Source: Aliikangiella maris
GTDB lineage: Bacteria; Pseudomonadota; Gammaproteobacteria; Enterobacterales; Kangiellaceae
DNA length: 64,000 nt
NCBI RefSeq assembly: GCF_040719265.1
Contig: NZ_JBFDAH010000019.1
Location: forward strand, 36,275 to 100,274
Direction of reading: 5' to 3'
In this document: piece by piece, positions 38,661 through 46,990 of the stretch
Layout of the letters: every line of letters begins with the position of its first letter
How positions within the stretch are numbered: the first letter of the stretch is position 1
Program-made: the position numbers and the translations under genes
Notes under the pieces: generated by a model
Database searches by the model: none
What the model was told of the DNA's origin: nothing
Seen by the model: the letters and a program-made list of their open reading frames with translations, nothing else

Positions 38661-39383
38661 ATGGGTCGAGCTTTTCAAAATCGTAAAGAGTCGATGGCAA
38701 AAACATCAGATGCCAATGCCAAACTTTACAGTAAATACAGCCGCGAAATTTATGTCTGCGCAAAATCTGGCGGGCATGAGCCAGAGAGTAATCTGGCACT
38801 TAGAGGACTGATCGATAGAGCAAAAAAAGACCAGGTACCAACTCATGTCATCGAAAAGGCCATTGATAAAGCCAAAGGTGGTGCCGGTGAAGATTTTGCA
38901 TTAGCGCGCTATGAAGGTTTTGGCCCAGGTAACTGTATGGTCATTATTGACTGTTTAACCGATAATCCCAATCGAACTTTTGGTGACGTGAGAGTTTGTT
39001 TCACCAAGACCAAGTGTAAAATCGGTGCGCAAGGAAGTGTGAGTCATATGTTTGATCATTGTGCTATCTTGGCATTTAAAGGTGATGATGAAGAAAAAGT
39101 GCTTGATGCGTTAATGGAAGCAGATATTGATGTCACCGACATTGAAAATGAAAATGAGCAAATCACCGTTTTTGCACCAAATACTGAATATTTTAAAGCC
39201 AAACAGGCATTGCTTGATGCGTTTGGGGAAATTGACTTTATCGTCGATGAAATTCAGTTTATCCCTCAAACAGAAACAGAAGTTAGTGGTGATGATGTAG
39301 CACTGTTTGAGAAGTTTACAGAAATGCTAAATGACTTGGACGATGTTCAAAACATTTACCACAATGCTAAAATCATTGACTAA
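38661..39383 (+). CDS. YebC/PmpR family protein, YeeN type
   Basis: YebC-family proteins include transcription regulators and, more recently described, ribosome-associated factors. I chose the ATG at 38661 (240 aa) because the family starts with MGR and AGGA lies upstream. The frame extends to 38616 without conservation. Motifs include VPTHVIEKAIDKAKGG, ARYEGFGPGNCMVIIDCLTDNPNRT and GSVSHMFDH, ending in DDVQNIYHNAK. The wording is closest to E. coli YeeN. A canonical yebC beside ruvC is not in this window. Confidence 0.9.
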   Translation: MGRAFQNRKESMAKTSDANAKLYSKYSREIYVCAKSGGHEPESNLALRGLIDRAKKDQVPTHVIEKAIDKAKGGAGEDFALARYEGFGPGNCMVIIDCLTDNPNRTFGDVRVCFTKTKCKIGAQGSVSHMFDHCAILAFKGDDEEKVLDALMEADIDVTDIENENEQITVFAPNTEYFKAKQALLDAFGEIDFIVDEIQFIPQTETEVSGDDVALFEKFTEMLNDLDDVQNIYHNAKIID

Positions 39384-39393
39384 AAATTTACCT

Positions 39394-39413
39394 CAGCAAA
39401 AAGGATTTTGCTG
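39394..39413. terminator. Short hairpin between convergent genes
   Basis: An 8-bp stem (CAGCAAAA/TTTTGCTG) with a 4-nt loop lies 10 bp after the YeeN-like stop. It may end both that gene and the opposing Nu1-like gene, though T-tracts are modest. Confidence 0.5.
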
Positions 39414-39428
39414 TGCACTCAAACAGAT

Positions 39429-39683
39429 TTACTCTGCTTGAGTTTCTTGCCACTGCTGAACCATAGCCAAATCAAAAACCCAATCGTGAAATTGATCACC
39501 ACGCTGTTCAACAGGCATACCGTCGCGAATCCAGCGTTCGACACAAGTGACGGTTACATCCATTAAATTAGCCAGAGTATCTTTACCAATAACTTTATCA
39601 TCTATATGAAAATCACTAGAATGACTAACAAATGAACGGTTTTGTCGTCTTTTTGATTGCCGTAAAAAATTAGAACTTCTCAT
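39429..39683 (-). CDS. Small Nu1/terminase-small-subunit-like DNA-binding protein
   Basis: The 84-residue protein has a basic N-terminus rich in Arg, Ser and Asn. It is followed by VIGKDTLANLMDVTVTCVERWIRDGMPVEQRG, which resembles the winged helix-turn-helix of phage lambda Nu1 and MerR-like domains, where a conserved Gly-Met-Pro follows the recognition helix. There are no other phage genes nearby. A cellular helix-turn-helix protein is more likely than an active packaging protein. The target is unknown. Confidence 0.6.
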   Translation of the reverse strand: MRSSNFLRQSKRRQNRSFVSHSSDFHIDDKVIGKDTLANLMDVTVTCVERWIRDGMPVEQRGDQFHDWVFDLAMVQQWQETQAE

Positions 39684-39776
39684 ATTTAACTCGTCTGACC
39701 AAACTATTATTTTAACTATAGAACATTTAATACGAGTCGGTGAAAAAATAATAAATTTATCAGTTTTATTAATACG

Positions 39777-40646
39777 CTATTCTTGAATTTTATTCCAGAG
39801 CTTGGCAACCAATTGATATAAACTTTTCATTTTATTCAATTTTTCCAAATCGATTTTAATTCCATTTTTTTCAGAATAGTTAAGAATAAGATTATTCTGT
39901 CGCTCTTCATTTAATTCAAAATTAACACAGATACCCGCTAAATCAAAAAGTGGATCACCAACCGAGACGTACTCCCAGTCGATAACCGTCAATTTTTCGC
40001 CATACAATAAGTTGCCAGACGATAAATCATTATGACATAAACTTTTAGTTTTAAAGTCATGTGACAACAATAAAGCTTCTTCAAGAATACTATCGAGCCG
40101 GGATCGGCTTTCAGGCGAATGAGCCAGCGCTTTTCGATAATATTTATAAAGATGATTTTCAATATTTAAGGAAGGCAGCTCAATTTTGCAATGATGGAGT
40201 TGGCTTAAAAAAAGGCTCATTTGGTGAACAAATTCTGGCTCATCAAATAAATGCGCTTGTACTTCGTCACCAATAATCCAGTCAAATATTCGAATTTTTT
40301 TAGATTCATACCAACATTTTCTAAGCCAGTCTCTAATTTTATGCTGCTTGGTTAAAAACTGATTAACTGCCAAATAGCCATCTTCAGGCAATAGTGCATA
40401 GTTTTTTTCATTCACCACTTGAACAAATAAATAATGATTAGCAATTTTTAATTGATAATTATAATTGCTCAGTCCTCCAATCACTTTTTGCCAGTTTTGT
40501 TGATTACGAATATCTTGCTCAATTTCAGTCCGCGAAATATTCAATCGAAATTGATGTTTGATTAAATGAGTAACAACTTCAACAACCTGGCTCCAACAAA
40601 TAGTGTTATGTAGCCACCAAACTGGTTGATTCAATTTGTTTTTCAT
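39777..40646 (-). CDS. Choline/aminoglycoside-kinase-fold kinase, probable thiamine kinase
   Basis: The 289-residue protein has the APH/choline-kinase catalytic motifs. LCHNDLSSGNLLYG contains the catalytic Asp and Asn, and VIDWEYVSVGDPLFDLAG the metal-binding Asp. Length and order resemble ThiK/YcfN. It overlaps the pnuT-like gene by 41 bp and ends the riboswitch-headed operon. By context it probably phosphorylates imported thiamine and traps it in the cell. Choline kinase is the alternative if the operon reading is wrong. Confidence 0.75.
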   Translation of the reverse strand: MKNKLNQPVWWLHNTICWSQVVEVVTHLIKHQFRLNISRTEIEQDIRNQQNWQKVIGGLSNYNYQLKIANHYLFVQVVNEKNYALLPEDGYLAVNQFLTKQHKIRDWLRKCWYESKKIRIFDWIIGDEVQAHLFDEPEFVHQMSLFLSQLHHCKIELPSLNIENHLYKYYRKALAHSPESRSRLDSILEEALLLSHDFKTKSLCHNDLSSGNLLYGEKLTVIDWEYVSVGDPLFDLAGICVNFELNEERQNNLILNYSEKNGIKIDLEKLNKMKSLYQLVAKLWNKIQE

Positions 40647-41235
40647 ATCGTTGTTTCCACTTTAACCAACCTATAAACGCTAAAAGAAGATAACTGACAA
40701 ATAACACCGCAGTTAAAGCAAATCCTTTTTGCAAATAAATAAAAATAGAAACACTATCAATTACAATCCAGTAAATCCAGTTTTCAAGTACCTTTTTTGC
40801 AACCATGTAAGTTGTCGCGATAGCAAACCAGGTTGTTAATGAATCTAAATACGCAAAGTCCTGGTCAGTATAATTTTCTAAAAGCCAACCTGAGGCAATG
40901 ACCAAAATCAAGATGCCTATAATTAATTTCAAATGCCACGAAACGGGCCACTTAATAATCGGTTTTATTATCTCGCCCTGTGTTTTGTATCGCCATTGAT
41001 AATATCCATAAATAGCCATAACTAAATAATAAATATTTAAAACAGATTCCATGTATAAATTGACATCAAAAAATAAAACACTATAAATTGCCGTACTAAA
41101 AAATGCTGCGAGCCAACAGCCTATATGTTCTTTAATTGCTAGCAATAAATAAACAACCGCTAAAATAACCGCCACCCATTCAGCAATTGAGGTTGCTATT
41201 AATTGTTCAACAAATTGCTTAAAAAAATCACTCAT
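40606..41235 (-). CDS. pnuT: PnuC-family transporter, probable thiamine permease PnuT
   Basis: The 209-residue protein has about seven TM helices with the PnuC pattern (EWVAVILAVVYLLLAIKEHIGCW at the start). The substrate-binding-type motif ENWIYWIVIDSVSIFIYL lies near residues 148-165. PnuC imports nicotinamide riboside; relatives placed under TPP riboswitches, named PnuT, import thiamine. The thiamine-type neighbours on both sides favour PnuT. It follows the YkoF-like gene after 22 bp and overlaps the kinase gene. Confidence 0.78.
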   Translation of the reverse strand: MSDFFKQFVEQLIATSIAEWVAVILAVVYLLLAIKEHIGCWLAAFFSTAIYSVLFFDVNLYMESVLNIYYLVMAIYGYYQWRYKTQGEIIKPIIKWPVSWHLKLIIGILILVIASGWLLENYTDQDFAYLDSLTTWFAIATTYMVAKKVLENWIYWIVIDSVSIFIYLQKGFALTAVLFVSYLLLAFIGWLKWKQRYEKQIESTSLVAT

Positions 41236-41257
41236 GACTATTATGCTGGTAATAAAA

Positions 41258-41512
41258 TTATAGTTCAGGCGTTAAATCATTATTTATAAACTTGGCCACA
41301 AAAACCTGATGGCCATAAGTAGCAAAGGAATATTCGATTGTTTCTGTGAGTAACGCCATCACTAATCGATAATCACCAAAGATTTGAGTGCTCATGGTAT
41401 TTGTTATTACCCGAATATCTTTAGCCGCATTTAGCTTTTCAACAATATCTTGAATGATTGATAAAAACTTATCATCTAACGGGTATAAACTTAGCTCAAC
41501 AGAAATTTTCAT
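41258..41512 (-). CDS. YkoF/MTH1187-like thiamine-binding domain protein
   Basis: The 84-residue single-domain protein has the ferredoxin-like pattern of the MTH1187/YkoF group. ISVELSLYPLDDKFLSIIQDIVEKLNAAKDIRVITNTMSTQIFGDY is followed by a second alpha-beta unit ending in VFVAKFIN. B. subtilis YkoF binds thiamine with tandem copies of this fold. A single-copy protein would be expected to dimerise or tetramerise. Placement between a riboswitch-led receptor and a PnuT-like gene supports thiamine binding, perhaps cytoplasmic, since no signal peptide is seen. Confidence 0.75.
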   Translation of the reverse strand: MKISVELSLYPLDDKFLSIIQDIVEKLNAAKDIRVITNTMSTQIFGDYRLVMALLTETIEYSFATYGHQVFVAKFINNDLTPEL

Positions 41513-41673
41513 TTTAGTATTCCTCTCAATACTGACAATGGTGTCAAATCATATCAGCAGAAGTGACACCAAATTCATATGATGCTGTAAACTCAAAGCA
41601 GCCCACAACGCTTAATGCAATTTAACTTGCTGTTCTGTTAGTGGGCATTAGTTAGGCAATAGCAGATAAAATA

Positions 41674-43935
41674 TTAATCAAACTCAATTTGTGCGCTAAT
41701 TCCAATAACTCGAGGCGCAGCAAACTGATAGTAAGGCTCGACTTCGTAAAGTTTACGAGGGTCATTACCAAAACTGCCAAAGCCACGAGTTTGAATATCT
41801 TCATCGGTCAGATTATTCGCAAAAAGATTTACTTGCCAATTATCTTGCTGGTAGCTCACTCGTAAATTTAATAGTTGGTAGTTATCTGATTTTTCATTAT
41901 GTCGATCTGAAAAATAAAACTCATCTTGTAAGACGACTTCGGGATTAATCATCCAGTTTTCATCTAAATAGAATCGACTGCCGAAAGTGATTTTGTAATC
42001 AGGTGAATGCGCTTGGGCGCGTCCATTTAAATCATAAGGAACTGGCGGCGTCGCTTCCAAATCGGCTAAAAAGTGGGTATAACTTAAATATTCGCCAAAT
42101 TCAGCTTTTAACCAGCCAGCGGAAGCATAAGATTCAATATCATCAGTATGTCTCCACAACGCATCAATTTCTAATCCATAGCTGGTTGAAGATGCAGCAT
42201 TACCAATATAATCAGTAAAACTACATGGACATGCGCCGCCTTCTTGCAGCAAACGGCCATCCGCCATCGAACGAACTAATGATTGCTTGGTTTGTACATC
42301 ATCTCGATCTTGATAAAAAGTAGAAATTTGTAAGCGCAACTTTTCTTCTAACCAGTAGCCCTTAATGCCCATTTCGTAATTCCACATAAACTCAGTTTCA
42401 AACAACCGTTGATTATCGTTTAAATCACCACTGGCATTAAAACCACCTGCTTTGTAGCCGCGAGAAACCAGTCCGTAAAACATTTTACCTGGCGCATAAT
42501 GATATTCAGCAGAAACTTTCATTCCCCAGAGATCCTCATCAGGGTGATATTCTGCCTGATTACTATCAGCATAGTCAGCATCACGACTTTCAAAACGACT
42601 ACCAGCAGTAATCTTCCATTGATCATTTAAAGGAATTTTAACCTGGCCATATAGTGCGCGGTTTGTAGTTTCAAATTGACTGAAGAAATCTTCGCTCTGG
42701 TAAGTATATTCACGCTTCAAATCAACCTCTTGATCACGTTGATATACACCCAAGACCCAGGTTAAATCATTTTTTTGATCATATGCTGTCGATGAGTGCA
42801 GGCGAATATCAATGCTTTGATTTTTATTATCTCTGATATAATTATCAAAAGACGAATACCACCAGTCGAATCCCCATTCGTCAAAATCACATGCGGTGTT
42901 ATCACAAATACCTGGGTGACTCCAGTCTTCATCGTAACCATATTCCAGTTCGGAATCAGCGACACTTAATACCGCTTCCAAGCGAAACTGTTGGTTTAAC
43001 TGCCAATCAACGCTAAGTGCTCCGGCATCTGTTTGCTGACGATCATGGCCGGGCTTATCTGAGTAAGTATTACGATTAGCATCCAAACTAAAAGCATCAT
43101 ATCCATTATCAATATCAACCCAATAATAGTGTCCTTTAATCGTTAAATCTTCAGCCGGTTTGAAAACCAATTGGCCTTTAAAGGCCGACTCTTCAAAGTT
43201 ATTAGTATTGTCGCGATTTAAAAAGCTATTCTTCATATAACCATCACTTTGATAGTCTTCAAAGGCGGCGCGAAAAGCGAATTCTTCGGTTAAGGAATTA
43301 CTGATAACACCCGATATTTTACGGCCATTATAATCTTCAAATCGAGCACCTAACTTAGCGTAAAATTCGCTTTCTGGTGAATGAGAAACAATATTGATCA
43401 AACCAGCCAAACCATTGGCACCATACAATGTCCCTTGTGGCCCACGCAGAATTTCTACCTGCTGAATATCGAGTAAAGTTGCCGCTGAAGCAATACCGGT
43501 TAAATCAATCCCATCAACTACAACACCGACGGAATAATTAACTGGCTCAGCAAACTCACTGCGCTCACCGATTCCTCTAATTTGTACAAAACGTCCTCTC
43601 GATGCACCGGTCGCAATATTGACATTCGGTGCTAAGTGAATCAAATCTGCAAAGTGGTTAGCTTGTTGTCTTTCAATCATTTTGCTGTCAATTAACGCGA
43701 TACTACCAGGCAGAGTCAACAGATTTTCATCTGAGAGTTCAGCGGTAATAACCAGCAAATTTTCTGCCGTCGAGTCGTCTAAAGAATTGCTATCATTACT
43801 GGTAAGCGAGTCGGCCGCTTGCGTAACACTGACGATTGTCCCCAATAACATTGCGCTGCTTAGCTTAACAGCTTTTCGCTGTTGAAATTGATTAAGTACT
43901 TTCAATGCATTGCTCCAAAATAGTTGTATTGACAT
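41674..43935 (-). CDS. TonB-dependent outer-membrane receptor, probably for thiamine
   Basis: The 753-residue protein has a signal peptide ending near residue 40 (VTQAADS). The plug domain (about 60-190) contains RGIGERSEFAEPVNYSVGVVVDGIDLTG and GPQGTLYGANGLAGLINIV. A 22-strand barrel ends in FAAPRVIGISAQIEFD, whose C-terminal Phe-x is preceded by aromatic residues as in BAM substrates. The sequence does not specify a ligand. The TPP-riboswitch-like element upstream and the downstream genes imply thiamine or a derivative. It is the first gene of the unit; 161 bp separate it from the YkoF-like gene. Confidence 0.85.
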   Translation of the reverse strand: MSIQLFWSNALKVLNQFQQRKAVKLSSAMLLGTIVSVTQAADSLTSNDSNSLDDSTAENLLVITAELSDENLLTLPGSIALIDSKMIERQQANHFADLIHLAPNVNIATGASRGRFVQIRGIGERSEFAEPVNYSVGVVVDGIDLTGIASAATLLDIQQVEILRGPQGTLYGANGLAGLINIVSHSPESEFYAKLGARFEDYNGRKISGVISNSLTEEFAFRAAFEDYQSDGYMKNSFLNRDNTNNFEESAFKGQLVFKPAEDLTIKGHYYWVDIDNGYDAFSLDANRNTYSDKPGHDRQQTDAGALSVDWQLNQQFRLEAVLSVADSELEYGYDEDWSHPGICDNTACDFDEWGFDWWYSSFDNYIRDNKNQSIDIRLHSSTAYDQKNDLTWVLGVYQRDQEVDLKREYTYQSEDFFSQFETTNRALYGQVKIPLNDQWKITAGSRFESRDADYADSNQAEYHPDEDLWGMKVSAEYHYAPGKMFYGLVSRGYKAGGFNASGDLNDNQRLFETEFMWNYEMGIKGYWLEEKLRLQISTFYQDRDDVQTKQSLVRSMADGRLLQEGGACPCSFTDYIGNAASSTSYGLEIDALWRHTDDIESYASAGWLKAEFGEYLSYTHFLADLEATPPVPYDLNGRAQAHSPDYKITFGSRFYLDENWMINPEVVLQDEFYFSDRHNEKSDNYQLLNLRVSYQQDNWQVNLFANNLTDEDIQTRGFGSFGNDPRKLYEVEPYYQFAAPRVIGISAQIEFD

Positions 43936-44624
43936 TTAGTCTAAAAAGCCGGCCAGTTGACGTTGTAGCGCAGGATGAAGGTAACAAAAGATAGGTTGGC
44001 CAATATGGGCCATAATGGTCAAAATCATTTGCACGCCTGTCCCTACGCCGGTATTAACCGGATCAGGTTCAAAGGGTCTGACAGTAAAACAGTGCGGAGC
44101 AAACCTTGATGTGTAACCTAACAAATAATAATGATAAAAATCAGTATTTTAAGTGGTAATTTAACACCCGCAACCAACTGAAATCTCAGGTCTTTTAGAC
44201 CTCCCCTCAGGATTTGGGTGCATTATAACCAAGTCAGATAGGCAAACCTAGTACAAATCGATCTATCCGGTATTGAGCGCTCAATTTCACCACGTTATGG
44301 TGAACACCAGTAAGCCTGATTGATTAAACGGTTTAATTCAGCAAGATTGAATGGCTTACAGTATTATTCAGGTAATTCTTGCTTGTATTTCATTTTTTAC
44401 ATAAATATGGCTACGCGCAGCTTATAATCTAGGTTAAAATTCAGAGTTTGAATTTTAACAAAGCGCATTATCTTAATAGTAATTGGTTAATTTGCACTCA
44501 AAGCTGATGCTAATAAAACCACTACATACGAACGACGGTTTGCGTCTCGTATCGGATAGTAGCCTTGAAATTAAATCAAATAAATTAATCAATCACCAAT
44601 AACCGACAAGAGACCGACTGAATC
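43936..44624. other. Divergent control region between the TonB receptor and glnS
   Basis: On the minus strand there is a TATAAT hexamer (44227-44222), then a small hairpin (AGGTCT-TTT-AGACCT on the plus strand, 44188-44202) and the TPP riboswitch-like element. The -35 is not convincing. On the plus strand I see only the palindrome TTGAGCGCTCAA at 44272-44283 and the glnS leader. No other gene is credible. Confidence 0.55.
44028..44106 (-). promoter_or_regulatory. TPP riboswitch (THI element)-like aptamer
   Basis: On the minus strand the 3' half is an almost perfect THI box: ACCC (44077-44074), GAACCTGATCCGG, TTAATACCGGCGTAGGGA down to 44040. This includes the pyrophosphate-sensing helices. 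Closing bases TTTGC (44103-44099) and GCAAA (44032-44028) can pair as P1. The 5' half is divergent: the usual GGGGTGC reads GGTTTGC, and the CTGAGA box that contacts the pyrimidine ring reads CTGTCAGA. It lies about 95 bp upstream of the TonB receptor start. Confidence 0.8.
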
Positions 44625-46310
44625 ATGAGTACAGAAGCCCCAAAACCGGCCAACTTTATTCGTAATATTATTACTGCTGATCTGGAATCAGGTAAACACC
44701 AGTCGGTTCAAACACGTTTCCCCCCTGAACCAAACGGTTTTTTACATGTTGGTCATGCAAAGTCAATCTGTATTAATTTTGGATTAGCCGAAGAATTTAA
44801 TGGCAAATGTAATTTGCGTTTCGACGACACCAATCCGGCTAAAGAAGAAACAGCTTATGCTGAGGCAATCGCAGAAGATGTCAGCTGGCTTGGTTTTCAA
44901 TGGGCTGGGGAAATTCATCATGCGGCGGATTATTTTGACGAATTATATGCTTTTGCCGAAGAGCTAATTAATAAAGGACTGGCTTATGTTGATGAGTTAT
45001 CGGCCGATGAAATGCGCAGTTATCGTGGCACATTAACCCAACCTGGCAAAGACAGCCCTTATCGAGATCGACCAATTGCAGAAAATCTCGATCTATTTGC
45101 GCGCATGAAAGCAGGTGAGTTTGCTGATGGAACGATGGCTTTACGCGCCAAAATCAATATGCAATCACCCAATATGAATATGCGCGATCCGGTTATCTAT
45201 CGTATTAAAAGGCAGCATCATATTCGAACGGGCGACAAATGGTGCATCTATCCTACTTACGATTTCACTCATTGTATCTCGGACGCACTCGAAGGCATTA
45301 CGCACTCTTTATGTACTTTGGAGTTTGAAGATCACCGCCCCCTTTATGACTGGGTATTAGATAACATCACAATAGCCTGTCATCCTCAACAAATTGAGTT
45401 CTCCCGACTAAATCTGGAACATACCGTTACCAGCAAACGCAAGCTCAACCAATTAGTCACTGATGGTCTGGTAAATGGATGGGACGATCCGCGTATGCCA
45501 ACAATTTCAGGTATGCGTCGTCGCGGTTATACACCAGCAGCCATTCGTGATTTTGTTGTACGTACAGGTGTCACCAAAAAAGTACACACTGTCGAAATGA
45601 GCTTACTGGAAAATTCAGTACGCGAAGATTTAGGAGAAACCGCGCCCCGAGCGATGGCGGTATTAAAGCCGTTAAAAGTGACAATAACCAACTACCCAGA
45701 AAATAAAGTCGAAGAACTGTCAGCACCCAATCACCCGCAAGATGAATCAATGGGTAATCGTTCATTATTTTTTACTAAAACCGTATTCATTGATGAAGAG
45801 GATTTTCGAGAGTCTGCCAACAAAAAATATAAACGACTGGTGTTAGGCAAAAGTGTACGCTTACGCAACGCTTATGTTATTACTTGCGATGAAATGATTA
45901 AAGATGAACAAGGCAACATCACTGAATTACTTTGTCATTATGACCCTGACACTCTCGGCAAAAATCCCGAAGGCTATAAGCCTAAAGGCGTTATTCACTG
46001 GGTTTCGGAAAGTCACTCTAAAACCGCAGAGATCCGTTTATATGATCGTCTGTTTAATGTTCCAAACCCTGGTTCGGCAGAAGATTTTCTAACAACAATT
46101 AATCCCGAGTCATTACAAGTGATTAGTAATGCGAAGGTAGAAATGAGCTTGGCAGAAGCTCAACCGGAACAAACATTTCAGTTTGAGCGAGAGGGTTATT
46201 TTTGCGCCGATCGCTATGAGCACCAAAAAGATAAACTGGTATTCAATCGCACAGTTACTTTACGTGACAGTTGGGCAAAAATTGAAGCGAAAGTAGCCAA
46301 CAATGATTAA
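44625..46310 (+). CDS. glnS: Glutaminyl-tRNA synthetase
   Basis: GlnRS charges tRNA-Gln. The 561-residue class I synthetase has the HIGH motif in PPEPNGFLHVGHAKSI (about 33-48) and the KMSKS-type motif VTSKRKLN (about 269-276). The CHPQQIEFSRLNLEHT catalytic stretch lies between them, and the two beta-barrel anticodon domains complete the C-terminal third. Length matches E. coli GlnS. An AGAGACCGA stretch precedes the ATG. It is monocistronic and divergent from the thiamine unit. Confidence 0.96.
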   Translation: MSTEAPKPANFIRNIITADLESGKHQSVQTRFPPEPNGFLHVGHAKSICINFGLAEEFNGKCNLRFDDTNPAKEETAYAEAIAEDVSWLGFQWAGEIHHAADYFDELYAFAEELINKGLAYVDELSADEMRSYRGTLTQPGKDSPYRDRPIAENLDLFARMKAGEFADGTMALRAKINMQSPNMNMRDPVIYRIKRQHHIRTGDKWCIYPTYDFTHCISDALEGITHSLCTLEFEDHRPLYDWVLDNITIACHPQQIEFSRLNLEHTVTSKRKLNQLVTDGLVNGWDDPRMPTISGMRRRGYTPAAIRDFVVRTGVTKKVHTVEMSLLENSVREDLGETAPRAMAVLKPLKVTITNYPENKVEELSAPNHPQDESMGNRSLFFTKTVFIDEEDFRESANKKYKRLVLGKSVRLRNAYVITCDEMIKDEQGNITELLCHYDPDTLGKNPEGYKPKGVIHWVSESHSKTAEIRLYDRLFNVPNPGSAEDFLTTINPESLQVISNAKVEMSLAEAQPEQTFQFEREGYFCADRYEHQKDKLVFNRTVTLRDSWAKIEAKVANND

Positions 46311-46990
46311 TTGTTATGGTATGTAAGCATGAATAATTTAATTTATTCATTGAAAAACTAACCTGTTTAACAGCCTTTACTTGAAAAGAGTGACAACAAT
46401 TTAATTTTGAGTAAGGGCTTTTAAAGTTAGCGGGGTAATTGAGTTACTATTCTCTATTAAAAATAGACAATCCAATTGGTGTTTTAATTTGCATACCTTA
46501 AGGTGAATTTTATTCTTTTCCAAGTAATTTCTTATTGGCCAAACTTAAGAAATTTTGGTACTTTACCAGCTTCAATCCAGTGACCACTGTCAGACCAATT
46601 ACGTTGATTTCTGCACTTCTCTTCTCATACTTCTCTTCTCATACTTCTCTTTCGAACCTAGTGAGCTGAACCCGGTTGGCTTTATTTGTAGATGTTGTCA
46701 ATTTCGAATTAATTTTCGATATGATACTTTTGAATTAGAATCGTATGAATAATTTTTCATATCATATTGTTTAGTCAACAACAAATAAGCCAAAACATTA
46801 TTTTCTCTATTTTTTAATTTTTAAATTGCGTGTTCGCTCACACTAAATAAAATTCACTTCATGAATTTGTCATAATACTTCTTTGAAATTTTATTAATTT
46901 AAGAGATAAATTCACTCCCCTGTCACAAATTTAAGCAACAGTAGCCTCCAGATATCCGTTTGGTTCTCAGTCATTTTTCTGGAGATGTAT
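46311..46990. other. Intergenic region upstream of exeM
   Basis: This 680-bp AT-rich gap has a short AT-rich inverted repeat (about 46329-46350) just after glnS and the 14-bp tandem repeat at 46615-46650. A 65-codon frame at 46555-46752 runs through the repeat and does not look real. The nuclease gene's GGAG ribosome-binding site is at its right end. Confidence 0.55.
46615..46650. repeat. 14-bp tandem repeat, 2.6 copies
   Basis: The unit ACTTCTCTTCTCAT occurs twice exactly (46615-46628, 46629-46642) and once partially (46643-46650). It is pyrimidine-rich and about 340 bp upstream of the nuclease gene. Confidence 0.9.

Noticed and set aside
39429..39683. Prophage remnant
   Set aside because: Only one small Nu1-like protein is present. 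No integrase, structural gene, attachment site or composition shift accompanies it.
40606..41235. PnuC-family protein read as a nicotinamide riboside importer linked to the kynurenine/NAD genes
   Set aside because: It lies in the unit headed by a TPP-type riboswitch and beside a thiamine-binding-like protein and a kinase, and is 10 kb from the kynurenine operon. Thiamine transport is the better reading.
43936..44124. 62-codon minus-strand frame upstream of the TonB receptor
   Set aside because: It coincides with the riboswitch-like RNA and its sequence shows no protein-like features.
46555..46752. 65-codon plus-strand frame before the nuclease gene
   Set aside because: It runs through the 14-bp tandem repeat, has no ribosome-binding site and an unlikely composition.
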